Origin: Phymorhynchus buccinoides
Lineage: Eukaryota; Mollusca; Gastropoda; Neogastropoda; Raphitomidae
Assembly (NCBI GenBank): GCA_017654935.2
Contig: CM065682.1
Coordinates: 76,557,119 to 76,621,118, forward strand
Reading direction: 5' to 3'
DNA: 64,000 nt
Shown here in pieces: positions 11,248-20,884 of the stretch (within the stretch, counting starts at the first letter, position 1; the number at the start of each line of letters is the position of its first letter). Made by a program: the position numbers and the translations under genes. Under the pieces are notes generated by a model that worked only from the letters and a program-made list of their open reading frames with translations, had not been told where the DNA came from and made no database searches.

Positions 11248-11828
11248 CAGGGTTGCTTTAAACAACGAGGCTTTGCTCCTATATGTCACAGTGGCATAAT
11301 CATTCTTGTCTGAATTAATTTCAGCCTTCGTGATTTCACTGTTTCTTATTTCAACTATGACAGTTCATGTCTTTGTTTATACTTTCATTAATAAAGAAAA
11401 CAAACAAAGAAAGAAACTAAAAACCCACGTACAAATCCCTTAAGGACGAGTTTTCCCTTCTTTCTAACCAGAACATGGTGTTTTCTCCCTTCTAAGAGAA
11501 CCCCCCCCCAAAAAAAAAAAACAACACCCCACCCCCGAATTTATGCTGCCTCATGGCCTGACGGTTTTGTTTGTTTTTGATTTTAGTTTCCCCTCATTTA
11601 TGGTGACTATGCTGAGTTTATTGGTGTTTATGGTGGAATCAGTCGTATTTTATTATACAATACTGTATGCGGCTTGGAAATGGGGAGGGGTTAAGATTGG
11701 ACCTGGGGAGGGGGTAGGTTTGAGGGGTCGGTAATGACAATGTAAAAAGCATGGTGGTGTGTTGTCATAATTGAGTAGATCATCTACTAATCGAGCCTGC
11801 GCAAATCGATCTCGCCGCACAACTATTC

Positions 11829-12064
11829 TTAAAGACCCACCAGGTCACGTGTCAAAATCACGGGTTTCACGTATTTTCGCTCTTATAGCTGGTAAGAAGT
11901 CTTGATTTGACCAGGTTTAACTCCCATACAAATACCCCCAAATTGAAAACAAAACATCATTTTAAAGAGCAGCCTCAATTTGAAGTTTGGGACATTTGTA
12001 TGTGGGACACAGCTGCCTAGGGAAAAACAAGGGATTTAATCGTGGTGCGTCAGTGCGTCTTTAA
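11829..12064 (+). mobile_element. Fold-back MITE (family F), copy 1
   Basis: Bounded by TTAA. Begins TTAAAGACCCACC and ends CAGTGCGTCTTTAA. The core is an inverted repeat, TACAAATACCCCCAAATTGA against the mirrored CAATTTGAAGTTTGGGACAT. Other copies: 21273-21518 (reverse), 52336-52576, 63763-63990. Confidence 0.88.
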
Positions 12065-12380
12065 GAACCATGCAACGAGGAAAATGTGCTTCAGATGGGA
12101 CGAAGGGACGATGGGATAAGGGGAACTGTTATACACATCGTGTTATCGTGCTTTAGGTGATTACATGATACTTGAAGCATGCAGGAAAGAGTTCGTTTCA
12201 CTATATTTTAGAACCCGGTAGCAGTCGTTCCTTCTGTTTGTACGCAGTGTTTGCATGTGAAGAGACAGGCGAAGGGTAAGATATTATGTTGTTTTGTTTA
12301 GATATTAATAAATGACAGTGGCTTATATTTTCTCAGGATCGATTGTGACCTACTGGTCTTTCCGGATTCGAGAATGCTCT
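12065..12380. other. No gene seen
   Basis: Unique-looking AT-rich sequence between the fold-back MITE and a CT microsatellite. No splice-bounded or motif-bearing frame. Confidence 0.4.
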
Positions 12381-12383
12381 ATC

Positions 12384-12630
<247 letters not shown>

Positions 12631-13049
12631 TGAGTAGTCTATGTGCGTGCACACGCACACTTAGGCTCATGTGTGTTTTGTTTCTATATTTACGCGTGCA
12701 TGTCATTATATATGTGTGCTTCTTTGTACTCGGGTGCATGTTACTTTTTAAAGTTTGTGACAATGGCTAAGCCTTAGGAGAATGGTGACAAATCATAGTA
12801 AGCTTACTGACTTCAGTTTTGGATGTCAGCGGTGCTTTTACTTTTGTCCATCGATGAAGTGAATTCGAAACTTACTCTGTTATCTTCATGATGTTTTTCT
12901 TCTTAAAGTAGTCAAATTGCCATTTTATGAAATCTGAAATAAAGACCTACTTAGCTTACTTCTCAGCTGTTTTTGTTTGGGCATATTGCAACTTGTTTTG
13001 TTCATAAAAAGTAATCTGTTTCGGAAAATGTAGTGACCAGGACCTATAT

Positions 13050-13540
13050 AACGTGGAAAGCAAAAGTCGTCCTAACGTGGAAAAAGAGACTGATTACTGT
13101 TCAATTTGTTGCTGACTGATTGTTTATAGCAATCTTTAACAGTTTTGAACCAAAGTAGATTCTTCATCTGTAGAGTTTTTAATCATGTATTTTTTTTTAA
13201 CCCTGCATGTACAAAATGTGCATTCCACGTTAGGGCGGATGAGAGATTCCCCACGTTATGCCCAACTGTACATTCCACGTTAGGACGAAGTGTACATTCC
13301 ACATTAGGACGGACAGGAGTTTCCCCACTTTAGGCCCAACTGTACATTCCACGCTAGGACGAAGCATATATTCCACGTTAGGACGAAGTGTACATTCCAC
13401 ATTAGGACGGACAGGAGTTTCCCCACTTTAGGCCCAACCGTACATTCCATGTTAGGACCAGACATATATTCCACGTTAGGACAAAACGTATTTTCCACGT
13501 TAGGACGATGTGTACATTCCACGTTAGTACTCATTCCCTT
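13050..13540. repeat. Minisatellite upstream of the TLR, about 98-bp higher-order unit built from ATTCCACGTTAGGACGAAG
   Basis: A short unit of about 22-24 bp (ATTCCACGTTAGGACGAAGT) recurs many times from 13225. A longer unit containing GGACAGGAGTTTCCCCACTT recurs with 98-bp spacing (13311 and 13409). Inverted CCTAACGTGGAAA words occur near 13055-13085. Both longer units carry GGAGTTTCCC (13316-13325, 13414-13423). The 13541-14100 flank shows no gene. Confidence 0.88.
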
Positions 13541-14131
13541 CTATTGAACTTCAAGGCGGGTGTCGCGAGAAATATCTCGCGCGTGAAATTAGTCCCGTTT
13601 CCTCTTTCGAATTGTTTGGTGTTTGGGAAAGATTCACCACTGAATACACCCAGAGGCGTCTTGTGGCGTGCAGGAAGAGCAGAGGGTTCATAACTAAATA
13701 TTGAGAAGTCAGTGATTATTTTTGGAAATTTATTATTAATTATTTTTTTGTCTGCGTGGGTGTTTGTTGACAACGTCCACCATTTTGAAAGATCGCGGCG
13801 AAAGCAAGTTCCATGGGTCAGTACATCGAATTCTAGGCAAAGATGTAGATTTACACCCTCCTGCTCAATTTCTCGATTCTTTTTGTGAATATTGATCACT
13901 TAAATCTCTATATTTAAAAAAAAAAAGTTATCGTTACGGTTGTGGAGCATATTGCGATGACCGCGACTTAGGCTCGTTTGTCCATGCTCAATATTTGACT
14001 TTATCAATCTTTGGTACAAAAATAGTATCTGTCTGCTTCTAACTCTGTTTCTTACCCGAATAAAGAAACATTTGGATGGAAATAGTGCTATGCTTTTTCA
14101 CCATTCTCCTCGAACTTAACCCGCCCTAACC

Positions 14132-14153
14132 TAAACTGTTCTTTTCTGCACAG
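14132..14153 (+). promoter_or_regulatory. Splice acceptor of the TLR coding exon
   Basis: A pyrimidine-rich stretch ending TTCTTTTCTGCACAG, with the AG at 14152-14153, 11 bases before the ATG. It fits an intron within the 5'UTR, a layout common in animal TLR genes. The upstream exon was not found. Confidence 0.6.
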
Positions 14154-14164
14154 CGTCAGCAGAC

Positions 14165-17125
14165 ATGAAGATGCTACCGCTGCTGCTGGTGCTGACGTTG
14201 ATGGCGACATGGAGGGAGGCTGGCGGTGTCGGAGTGTCCAGTCTCCTTCTCCGAGAGAAAAGCGCCACAGCCTGCGGCCCCTGTGAGTGCTCTTTCGGTG
14301 GACAGACGGTGACCGTGGACTGCTCCAGCAGACAGCTGACCGCTGTGCCACAAACCAGCTTCCTGCCTGCCACAGCCACCACTCTCCTCCTCAACAACAA
14401 TTCCATCTCGCACCTCCAACCGTCGGCTTTGGAGCATTTCGTGTCTCTTCAGACCCTGGACTTGTCCCACAACCTTCTGACTGAGGCCAACCCTGAGGCG
14501 TTTAAAGGACTAGGGAAGGTCTGGTCTCTGGATCTTTCTCAAAATCAGCTGACATTGGATAGTATTTCGCCTTCGGAGATGCCTTTTACGTTCTTGACCG
14601 CTCTGAGATTTTTGAACCTTAATCACAACTTGTTGAGCGATATGAGCCGAGATTGGGGACTGCCAAAGCACAGTCTTCAGTGGATGGACCTTAGTCACAA
14701 CCGAATCACCAACAGCAGTGAATACCACACGGTGAACGATCTTTTCAACCTTACCTTCCTCGATCTCTCTCACAACCAGATCCAAACCATCGCAGGATTG
14801 TTTGTGGGTATGAACAGTCTTCAGAAACTCGATCTAAGGTTTAACAATATTCCTCTCAGTGAGGTTGCTTACCCACCGACCGTCTTTGACCCTATTAGGT
14901 CTACCTTGTTTGACCTAGCTTTGGAAGGAAACTGCAGAATGGTGTCCATCAATCACAGCTTGAGCTACCCTGACCAAGCTCTATCAAAGCTGACCCACTT
15001 GAGGTTCCTTAGCATGGATGGCCTTCCTCGTGCTAACTTTCGCGACGGCTTTCGTAATATGAGCTCGCTAAATAATCTGACCCTATCAGGCTTGGCTGGT
15101 GGTTATTGTTCAATGGATTCTCTCTCCAACAATACCTTCCTTTCGATGCCGGTGTCTTTGCTTCAGCTGAATCTGTCAGGCTGTGACATCGTCCACATCG
15201 AAGCTGATGCCTTTAGACCTTTAAGAAAGATTGAGGTTCTGGATCTTTCTTTGAACATGGACCTGGGCTTTGACACTCTGGGGGACGCCTTCTACAGTCT
15301 ACAGGGGTCAGAGCTACGCTTGCTTCACATTAACTCCATCATCCGTCCCTACTCCACGTGCGTGATGGTCACTCCACACAACACCCGCTACTTCAGGAAC
15401 ACCAGTCTGCAGAGCATACATGCCCAAAACAACCGCTTGGAAATCCTCTGCGAGGGAGCACTGAACAATATGCCGGACACTCTCCGGTTCGTCAGCGTGG
15501 ATGAGAACAACTTTGGCTTCGGAAGTTACTTCAAAGACTTGGGTAGTTTGAAGAATGTGGTGGACATTCACAACGATGGTCATAGACATTCCTTCGAACC
15601 TCCAACTGAATATCCAAGTGATCACATGCAACAGTGTAAGGCTTCACACTCGACCTCTGGTTCATTGGACAGCCATAGCCCGTGTCAACGACTATGGCGC
15701 CTTGACGACTATGCGGAGGTATGGACACCACAACTAGAGGGCTATCCACGTTCCGTGACATCTTCACACGACCAGAAACTAGTGTTCACATTACCTCCTC
15801 ATCTGCACATTTATGTATCTCGATGGAACAAGCTATATTATAGATTGATAAACGTTCACTTCAATCCAAACAATTCCCTGACAACCCTAGATCTCAGCAA
15901 CAACCTGCTAACACAGTGGATTGGTCCAATCACAGGTCTCAACAAACTGGTTCTCCTTGATCTGGCCAATAACATGGCTAACAATGCGTCTTACACTTTC
16001 TTCGATACACTTGCATCTTTGAAATCGTTGAATGCAAGCAGAAACAATCTCCGTTCAGTCATTCGGTATGACGAGGAGGGAAGGTTATTCCAGCATTTAA
16101 ATCAGTTGGAGCATTTGTACCTATCCAAAAACTATATTAATCACATTCCCCAAAAGATGTTCCAAAGTCTTGTTAAGCTACAAACATTAGACATGTCCAT
16201 GAATGCTATTTTTACATTCGATGCCAACATCACCATGATGGAGAATATAAGTCTGCTGGATCTTTCCTATAACTACATCGCCGTTCTTCCACAGTTCATC
16301 ATGGATCATCTGGATCATGTGGCAGCAACCTCTGGACACGACGTTTACGTCAATCTGACATCCAATCCCATCTCTTGCACTTGTGAGCAGATCAGCTTTC
16401 TCACCTGGATTCAAACCTCCAAAGTCCTGTTCCCTGAAGGCTACAATTATTCCTGTAGAATGTCTGACGGAAGCGTCCAACGCTTTATCGACATCTTCAA
16501 TGTCATCAAGGATCTGCAAGGTTCATGCACTGACAAGTCTGGCATACTGGTTGGAGCCGTGTCGTGCTTCATCTGCATGATGATGGTCCTCGGAGCTGCG
16601 CTTATCTACCGTTACAGGTGGAAGCTGCGCTACCTCTACTACGCTTCTCGCCTCTTTTACAGCCTTGTGGACAACACGGAGAACGACGACTTCGTCTACG
16701 ACGCCTTTGTCTCTTACTCTTCCGAAAACAACCACTTCGTGCACGGGGTGTTACAGGAAGAGCTGGAGACGCGGGCCGATCTCCGGCTGAACATTCACAA
16801 CAGGGACTTCACCCCGGGTCGTCTGATCCCCAGCAACATCGTGGACGCCGTGCAGAAGAGCAGGCACACCCTGGTGGTGCTGACCCGGGACCTCCTGGAG
16901 TCCGACTGGTGTCACTACGAGATGCAGATGGCCATGATGGAGGCTTCCTACACGGGCCGGGACGTGCTCATCTTCCTGCTCTACGAGGACGTGCCCAGCC
17001 ACGAGCTGCCCCGGGACATCTTCTACAACCTCCAGGCCTCCACCTACATCTCCTTCCCCTCCCAGGCCGAGCCTTCACAAATCAGGGAATTCTGGGCCCG
17101 CCTGGTGCAGGCCTTGAAGCGATAG
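14165..17125 (+). CDS. Toll-like receptor (single cysteine-cluster type), complete coding exon
   Basis: A 986-residue type I membrane receptor of innate immunity. A hydrophobic signal peptide (about 1-21) is followed by an N-terminal cysteine cap (C37, C40, C42, C53) and about 19 recognisable leucine-rich repeats of LxxLxLSxNxL type (about 72-720). One C-terminal cap follows (C738, C740 to C788), then a transmembrane helix (about 794-816) and a cytoplasmic TIR domain (845-980). TIR box 1 is YDAFVSYS at 845, box 2 is RDFTPGR at 880 and box 3 is the FW at 976. One cysteine cluster places it with vertebrate-like (V-type) TLRs rather than Drosophila-Toll-like multi-cluster receptors. Box 2 has Phe-Thr where many TLRs have Trp/Phe-x before the Pro-Gly; the proline that matters for MyD88-type signalling in family members is present. 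The coding region is intronless and the start fits the signal peptide. GC content rises sharply in the TIR half. The ligand cannot be predicted. Confidence 0.97.
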   Translation: MKMLPLLLVLTLMATWREAGGVGVSSLLLREKSATACGPCECSFGGQTVTVDCSSRQLTAVPQTSFLPATATTLLLNNNSISHLQPSALEHFVSLQTLDLSHNLLTEANPEAFKGLGKVWSLDLSQNQLTLDSISPSEMPFTFLTALRFLNLNHNLLSDMSRDWGLPKHSLQWMDLSHNRITNSSEYHTVNDLFNLTFLDLSHNQIQTIAGLFVGMNSLQKLDLRFNNIPLSEVAYPPTVFDPIRSTLFDLALEGNCRMVSINHSLSYPDQALSKLTHLRFLSMDGLPRANFRDGFRNMSSLNNLTLSGLAGGYCSMDSLSNNTFLSMPVSLLQLNLSGCDIVHIEADAFRPLRKIEVLDLSLNMDLGFDTLGDAFYSLQGSELRLLHINSIIRPYSTCVMVTPHNTRYFRNTSLQSIHAQNNRLEILCEGALNNMPDTLRFVSVDENNFGFGSYFKDLGSLKNVVDIHNDGHRHSFEPPTEYPSDHMQQCKASHSTSGSLDSHSPCQRLWRLDDYAEVWTPQLEGYPRSVTSSHDQKLVFTLPPHLHIYVSRWNKLYYRLINVHFNPNNSLTTLDLSNNLLTQWIGPITGLNKLVLLDLANNMANNASYTFFDTLASLKSLNASRNNLRSVIRYDEEGRLFQHLNQLEHLYLSKNYINHIPQKMFQSLVKLQTLDMSMNAIFTFDANITMMENISLLDLSYNYIAVLPQFIMDHLDHVAATSGHDVYVNLTSNPISCTCEQISFLTWIQTSKVLFPEGYNYSCRMSDGSVQRFIDIFNVIKDLQGSCTDKSGILVGAVSCFICMMMVLGAALIYRYRWKLRYLYYASRLFYSLVDNTENDDFVYDAFVSYSSENNHFVHGVLQEELETRADLRLNIHNRDFTPGRLIPSNIVDAVQKSRHTLVVLTRDLLESDWCHYEMQMAMMEASYTGRDVLIFLLYEDVPSHELPRDIFYNLQASTYISFPSQAEPSQIREFWARLVQALKR

Positions 17126-17191
17126 ATTGTAGACGTCTTGGGGTGTTCGTAATTAGAGTTGAGAATCGGTTCAAAAGTTAGAACCAGTTTT

Positions 17192-17349
17192 AACCGGTTT
17201 CCCCTCTTCGAACCGGTTTTATTGAACCGTTTAAAAAAAAAACCAGTACTCGCATCACTAGTTTCACCTATGCAAAAACATATTTATTTGTCAGAATATT
17301 CACACACACGCACGCACGCGCGCGCGCACGCACGCACGCGCACACACGC

Positions 17350-17389
<40 letters not shown>

Positions 17390-17636
17390 AAACTTATGAC
17401 TTATGACACACACATACTCAACTCAACACTCAGTCAAAGTGAAAGCCATACACCACCAGACAACTAGAAACAGATACTCTTGGTTTACAAACACCCAATC
17501 TGCGCTGAGAATCAGCGTTGTTCTTTAAAAAAAAAAAGCGTTATTCTAAGAAATACTTACTTTCAGCTTGCAGTTTAAAAACCGGTTCACAGCAACTCGA
17601 ACCGGTTTTTGGAACCGCGAAAGCTTAGCACCGGTT
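17192..17636. promoter_or_regulatory. Cluster of AACCGGTT octamers downstream of the TLR
   Basis: Perfect AACCGGTT at 17192-17199, 17211-17218, 17580-17587 and 17600-17607, plus ACCGGTT at 17630-17636 and degenerate AACCAGTTT words around them. The two groups flank a CA microsatellite. AACCGGTT is the known consensus of Grainyhead-family factors. Function here is inference, and the cluster could equally be a decayed repeat. Confidence 0.45.
17302..17388. repeat. (CA)n/(CGCA)n microsatellite
   Basis: CA dinucleotides with CGCACG interruptions, immediately 3' of the TLR gene. Confidence 0.95.
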
Positions 17637-17661
17637 TTTCGGTTCAAACCAGTTTCCCCCC

Positions 17662-17691
17662 CACCCCGGGTCGTCTGATCCCCAGCAACAT
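17662..17691 (+). repeat. 30-bp exact copy of part of the TLR TIR coding sequence
   Basis: Identical to 16810-16839, which encodes the stretch just after box 2 (TPGRLIPSN). The copy is in the same orientation, outside any frame, next to the second AACCGGTT group. Confidence 0.9.
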
Positions 17692-17758
17692 TCGTAATGT
17701 ACGAGTGTAAATAATCGATAGAATTGATGAGCAAACCCCACTCCTAGACCTCAGAGCG

Positions 17759-17898
17759 TGTAATCATGAAGGTGTCTTAGACAGTCAGCACGGGTAATAG
17801 TAGGTAAATTAGACTAAACTTCCAAACGATTGACTGTTTAGCCTAATTTACATACTTCTACCCGTGTTGACTTAATAAGACGCACTCATGATCATACA
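17759..17898. repeat. Long hairpin (61-63-bp arms, 16-nt loop)
   Basis: The left arm (17759-17819) and right arm (17836-17898) are near-complementary with few mismatches. Matching blocks include ATCATGA, GTCTTA, CACGGGTA, GTAAATTAG and CTAAAC. It may be a fold-back MITE or a precursor-like hairpin RNA. No coding. Confidence 0.85.
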
Positions 17899-17899
17899 C

Positions 17900-18200
17900 C
17901 TTGTTCACTACACTTTCTTCTTCTTCTTCTCTCATTGCATGTATACATTTATTAATCGCATTATTTTGGATTTTATGTAAATGGCTTCATATGTATATTT
18001 GTCTAATTAAGAATTGTATGTTTTCATGTGATGCTTTGTAAAACGAATGTTTTTGTCCTGTGCACTCTTTTTTCTGTGCACTCTCATTTGTCCACATTCT
18101 TTGTTGTTATTTTGTTCTCTTGAGGACAGGATGTAAAAAGCTTTAATGCTTATTCCTTTTATCCTCAATAAAGATCATTTTGACTTGACTTGAATTGACT
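17900..18200 (+). repeat. 3' end of a LINE with (TTGAC)n tail
   Basis: AT-rich 3'UTR-like sequence with AATAAAGATCATTTTGACTT and a short TTGACTTGAATTGAC tail. The same tail type ends the LINE at 37671. No polymerase remnant is left here. Confidence 0.6.
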
Positions 18201-18315
18201 TTACACCCATGTTCTTCCAGCTACCAGAACAAATGCAGCAGACTGACGTGTCGAGCTCTGTCTTCTCGCAGGAAGGAATATCCTTGACATTGTTCATCGT
18301 GTTGGTTGCTGCAAC

Positions 18316-19021
18316 ACATTGTAATAATTTCTTCTTTCCACAACACAAAATTTACCTTTTTCTGACGGTTTCATCCACTCCTGTGGACTTCTTCAGAGTG
18401 ACTGGGTTGATGACAAACTCACTATCAGCTGAGATGATCGGGTGTTTCCGCCAATCTTCCGAAGATTCGCGAAAAGTGGGTCGTAAATCCCCGACAGTAA
18501 GGCCCCCTCGTCCCCACCAGACCCTACGAAACATCTTGGTACACCCAAAGGACAAACAAAATACTGAAGAAAAAGCTGAAGTGGTGTACAAAATTCCATG
18601 TAACTGCAAAAAGGTCTAGAATCAGGACGTAAATTTGGCACTAGACTAAATGAACACAAAAAGGACTGTGAATCCAAAGCGAACGCCGTTTACACCAGAG
18701 CGACAAGAAAGAGTCAGCATATGAAAAAAGTGCAATCACAGACCATCAGAACATTGAAAATCATGAAATAAACTGGGAGGGGGCCAAAATATTGGAAAGG
18801 GAGAACAACTGAAAAATGAGAAAAACTAAGAACAGGGACGAGGGGGCCTTATGACCCACTTTTCGCGAATCTTCGGAAGATTGGCGGAAACACCCGATCA
18901 TCTCAGCTGATAGTGAGTTTGTCATCAACCCAGTCACTCTGAAGAAGTCCACAGGAGTGGATGAAACCGTCAGAAAAAAAGGTAAATTTTGTGTTGTGGA
19001 AAGAAGAAATGATTACAATGT
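18316..19021 (+). mobile_element. Penelope-like element remnant flanked by inverted arms
   Basis: The left arm (18316-18514) and right arm (18835-19021) are inverted copies, nearly identical by eye except for a 14-bp insertion in the left arm near 18484-18497. The loop (18515-18834) encodes LRNILVHPKDKQN and VVYKIPCNCKKV, then in a shifted frame SGRKFGTRLNEHKKDCES. That order matches the thumb-to-GIY-YIG endonuclease junction of Penelope-like retroelements. A small deletion near 18613 removes the YIG half of the motif and breaks the frame. Later stops confirm it is dead. Inverted terminal pLTRs are a known arrangement in this class. Confidence 0.85.
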
Positions 19022-19034
19022 ATCGCAGGAAGGA

Positions 19035-19170
19035 ACTTGTCATTTTTCTTGTCAAGCACCATCTCTGTGGAATTCTCTGCCTTCTCCTCTCCGACACTCC
19101 AACTCAGTCTCCTCATTCAAAACCTCTCTTAAAACCCATCTTTTTCCTGCTGCGCCCTAAATATTTGATC
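19035..19170 (+). pseudogene. C-terminal scrap of a CR1/L2-like LINE
   Basis: Translates as APSLWNSLPSPLRHS then VSSFKTSLKTHLF and a stop at 19158. This is the same C-terminal signature as the LINE at 8641-9593, here on the plus strand directly after the Penelope arm. Everything upstream of the signature is missing. Confidence 0.85.
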
Positions 19171-19204
19171 AGTTGTCTATCGTTGTGTGCACGTGATGGA
19201 AGAT

Positions 19205-19246
19205 TGAATAAGAGGTTTGTGCTGTGTTTTGTGGTGCGTGTGTGTG

Positions 19247-19298
<52 letters not shown>

Positions 19299-19553
19299 CA
19301 TGAATGTGTGCATACATGTGTGCTTGTGTGTGTTTTGGTTTTGTGGGTTGTGTGTGCACGCATGTGTGTGTGTGTGTGTCTGTGTTTGTGTGCGTGTATG
19401 TCTGCGTGCGTACGTACGTTTTTGTGTGAGGGTGTTTGTGTATGTGTGTTGGTGTATGTGGTCAGTCCCTGCGGCTCGGTTGCTGTGGCTTACCGAATGG
19501 GATATGAACGAGTTGGCTTCGATAAATGTGTGTGTTTATGTGTGTGTGTGCGT

Positions 19554-19632
<79 letters not shown>
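19205..19632. repeat. (GT)n-rich then (GA)n microsatellite running into the first gap
   Basis: A GT run at about 19253-19297, degenerate GT to 19460, GT at about 19549-19590, then GA from 19591 to the first N. Long frames here are repeat translations. Confidence 0.95.
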
Positions 19633-20132
19633 NNNNNNNNNNNNNNNNNNNNNNNNNNNNNNNNNNNNNNNNNNNNNNNNNNNNNNNNNNNNNNNNNNNN
19701 NNNNNNNNNNNNNNNNNNNNNNNNNNNNNNNNNNNNNNNNNNNNNNNNNNNNNNNNNNNNNNNNNNNNNNNNNNNNNNNNNNNNNNNNNNNNNNNNNNNN
19801 NNNNNNNNNNNNNNNNNNNNNNNNNNNNNNNNNNNNNNNNNNNNNNNNNNNNNNNNNNNNNNNNNNNNNNNNNNNNNNNNNNNNNNNNNNNNNNNNNNNN
19901 NNNNNNNNNNNNNNNNNNNNNNNNNNNNNNNNNNNNNNNNNNNNNNNNNNNNNNNNNNNNNNNNNNNNNNNNNNNNNNNNNNNNNNNNNNNNNNNNNNNN
20001 NNNNNNNNNNNNNNNNNNNNNNNNNNNNNNNNNNNNNNNNNNNNNNNNNNNNNNNNNNNNNNNNNNNNNNNNNNNNNNNNNNNNNNNNNNNNNNNNNNNN
20101 NNNNNNNNNNNNNNNNNNNNNNNNNNNNNNNN
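19633..20132. other. Assembly gap, 500 N
   Basis: Exactly 500 N, a conventional unknown-length scaffold gap. The left side is a GA microsatellite and the right side is unrelated sequence. Confidence 0.99.
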
Positions 20133-20243
20133 TCTAAATTCAACTCGGTGAATTTCAAGGTCGTCCTCACGTGGCAAATGCCCTATTGGTCTGACACAGC
20201 CTCGTGCCGAGGCGCTGCCCCAGAGCCGTACCTGTAGCTCCAC

Positions 20244-20244
<1 letters not shown>

Positions 20245-20297
<53 letters not shown>
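20245..20297. repeat. (C)53 homopolymer
   Basis: Uninterrupted C run close to the gap. Its length is probably unreliable. Confidence 0.95.
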
Positions 20298-20441
20298 TGC
20301 CAGGTCTCTGGCGTCGTAGCGCATCATGCCAGTGTTGTAGAACACGTTCAGTGGTCTGCGGGCCTGGCCCACATGGAGATCCGTCAGTCAGGGCGATTCT
20401 CAGTCGGTTGAGGTGGCTCAGCAGTCTGCAGTGGCCAGTCC
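20298..20441 (-). pseudogene. LINE C-terminal (RNase H / zinc-knuckle region) fragment
   Basis: On the minus strand one frame reads TGHCRLLSHLNRLRIALTDG then GPGPQTTEHVLQHWHDALRR. Metazoan LINE polymerases have a similar C-terminal region (TGH..LxxHLxRL, CxxGPQTxEHxLQxC). The last cysteine of that pattern is His-Trp here. It is open only over this short piece. Confidence 0.65.
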
Positions 20442-20504
20442 TCAGCCGGAAGAGGATCGTTCGCTGGTGTCTTCAGGATTGCATCAACACCACTGTCTTT
20501 TTCG

Positions 20505-20700
20505 ATCTTCCTCAACGCCATCTGTGTCCTCAAATCCCCTTTGGCCGAGAGAGTGGGGATATACCCTGGGCAAGGCATCCCCACTATAGACAAATTCTCG
20601 CCCAGCCCGCCAGAATAGTGTCTGCCCCTCTCTGCTGTCTGGCAGTCATAGTTGGAAACGACTGACTGGCATACACTGTCTTGACCCTGCCTTCTCTTCC
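20505..20700 (-). repeat. Dispersed SINE-like repeat, copy 2
   Basis: Inverted partner of 2960-3160, sharing CCAGCCCGCCAGAATA, CCCAGGG/GCCTTGCC-type and CAGTCGTTTCC blocks. Confidence 0.65.
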
Positions 20701-20884
20701 ACTGGGACTGGTAGCTATAATGGGTGATTGTTTTCTTCTTCTTCTGCGTTCCCAGGCCAAAAGGCCATAATGGGTAAGGTACGTATGTGTCCGGTTTTCA
20801 GTTTTCACTGGTTTCCCTGCTGTGTACAGCCGACACATTCCTATTTCGGAGGAGCTCAAAGGAGAAAAGTTATTTGGAAGATTT

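Noticed and set aside
13304..13534. Repetitive peptide frame on the minus strand (PNVEY / WNVHF repeats)
   Set aside because: A translation of the 22-98-bp minisatellite; no signal peptide, family match or bounded exon.
16564..17181. 205-codon frame overlapping the TLR TIR domain
   Set aside because: A shadow frame of GC-rich TIR coding sequence; no domain of its own.
20204..20665. Proline-rich protein frame
   Set aside because: Created by a C53 homopolymer. The surrounding DNA is LINE and SINE remnants.
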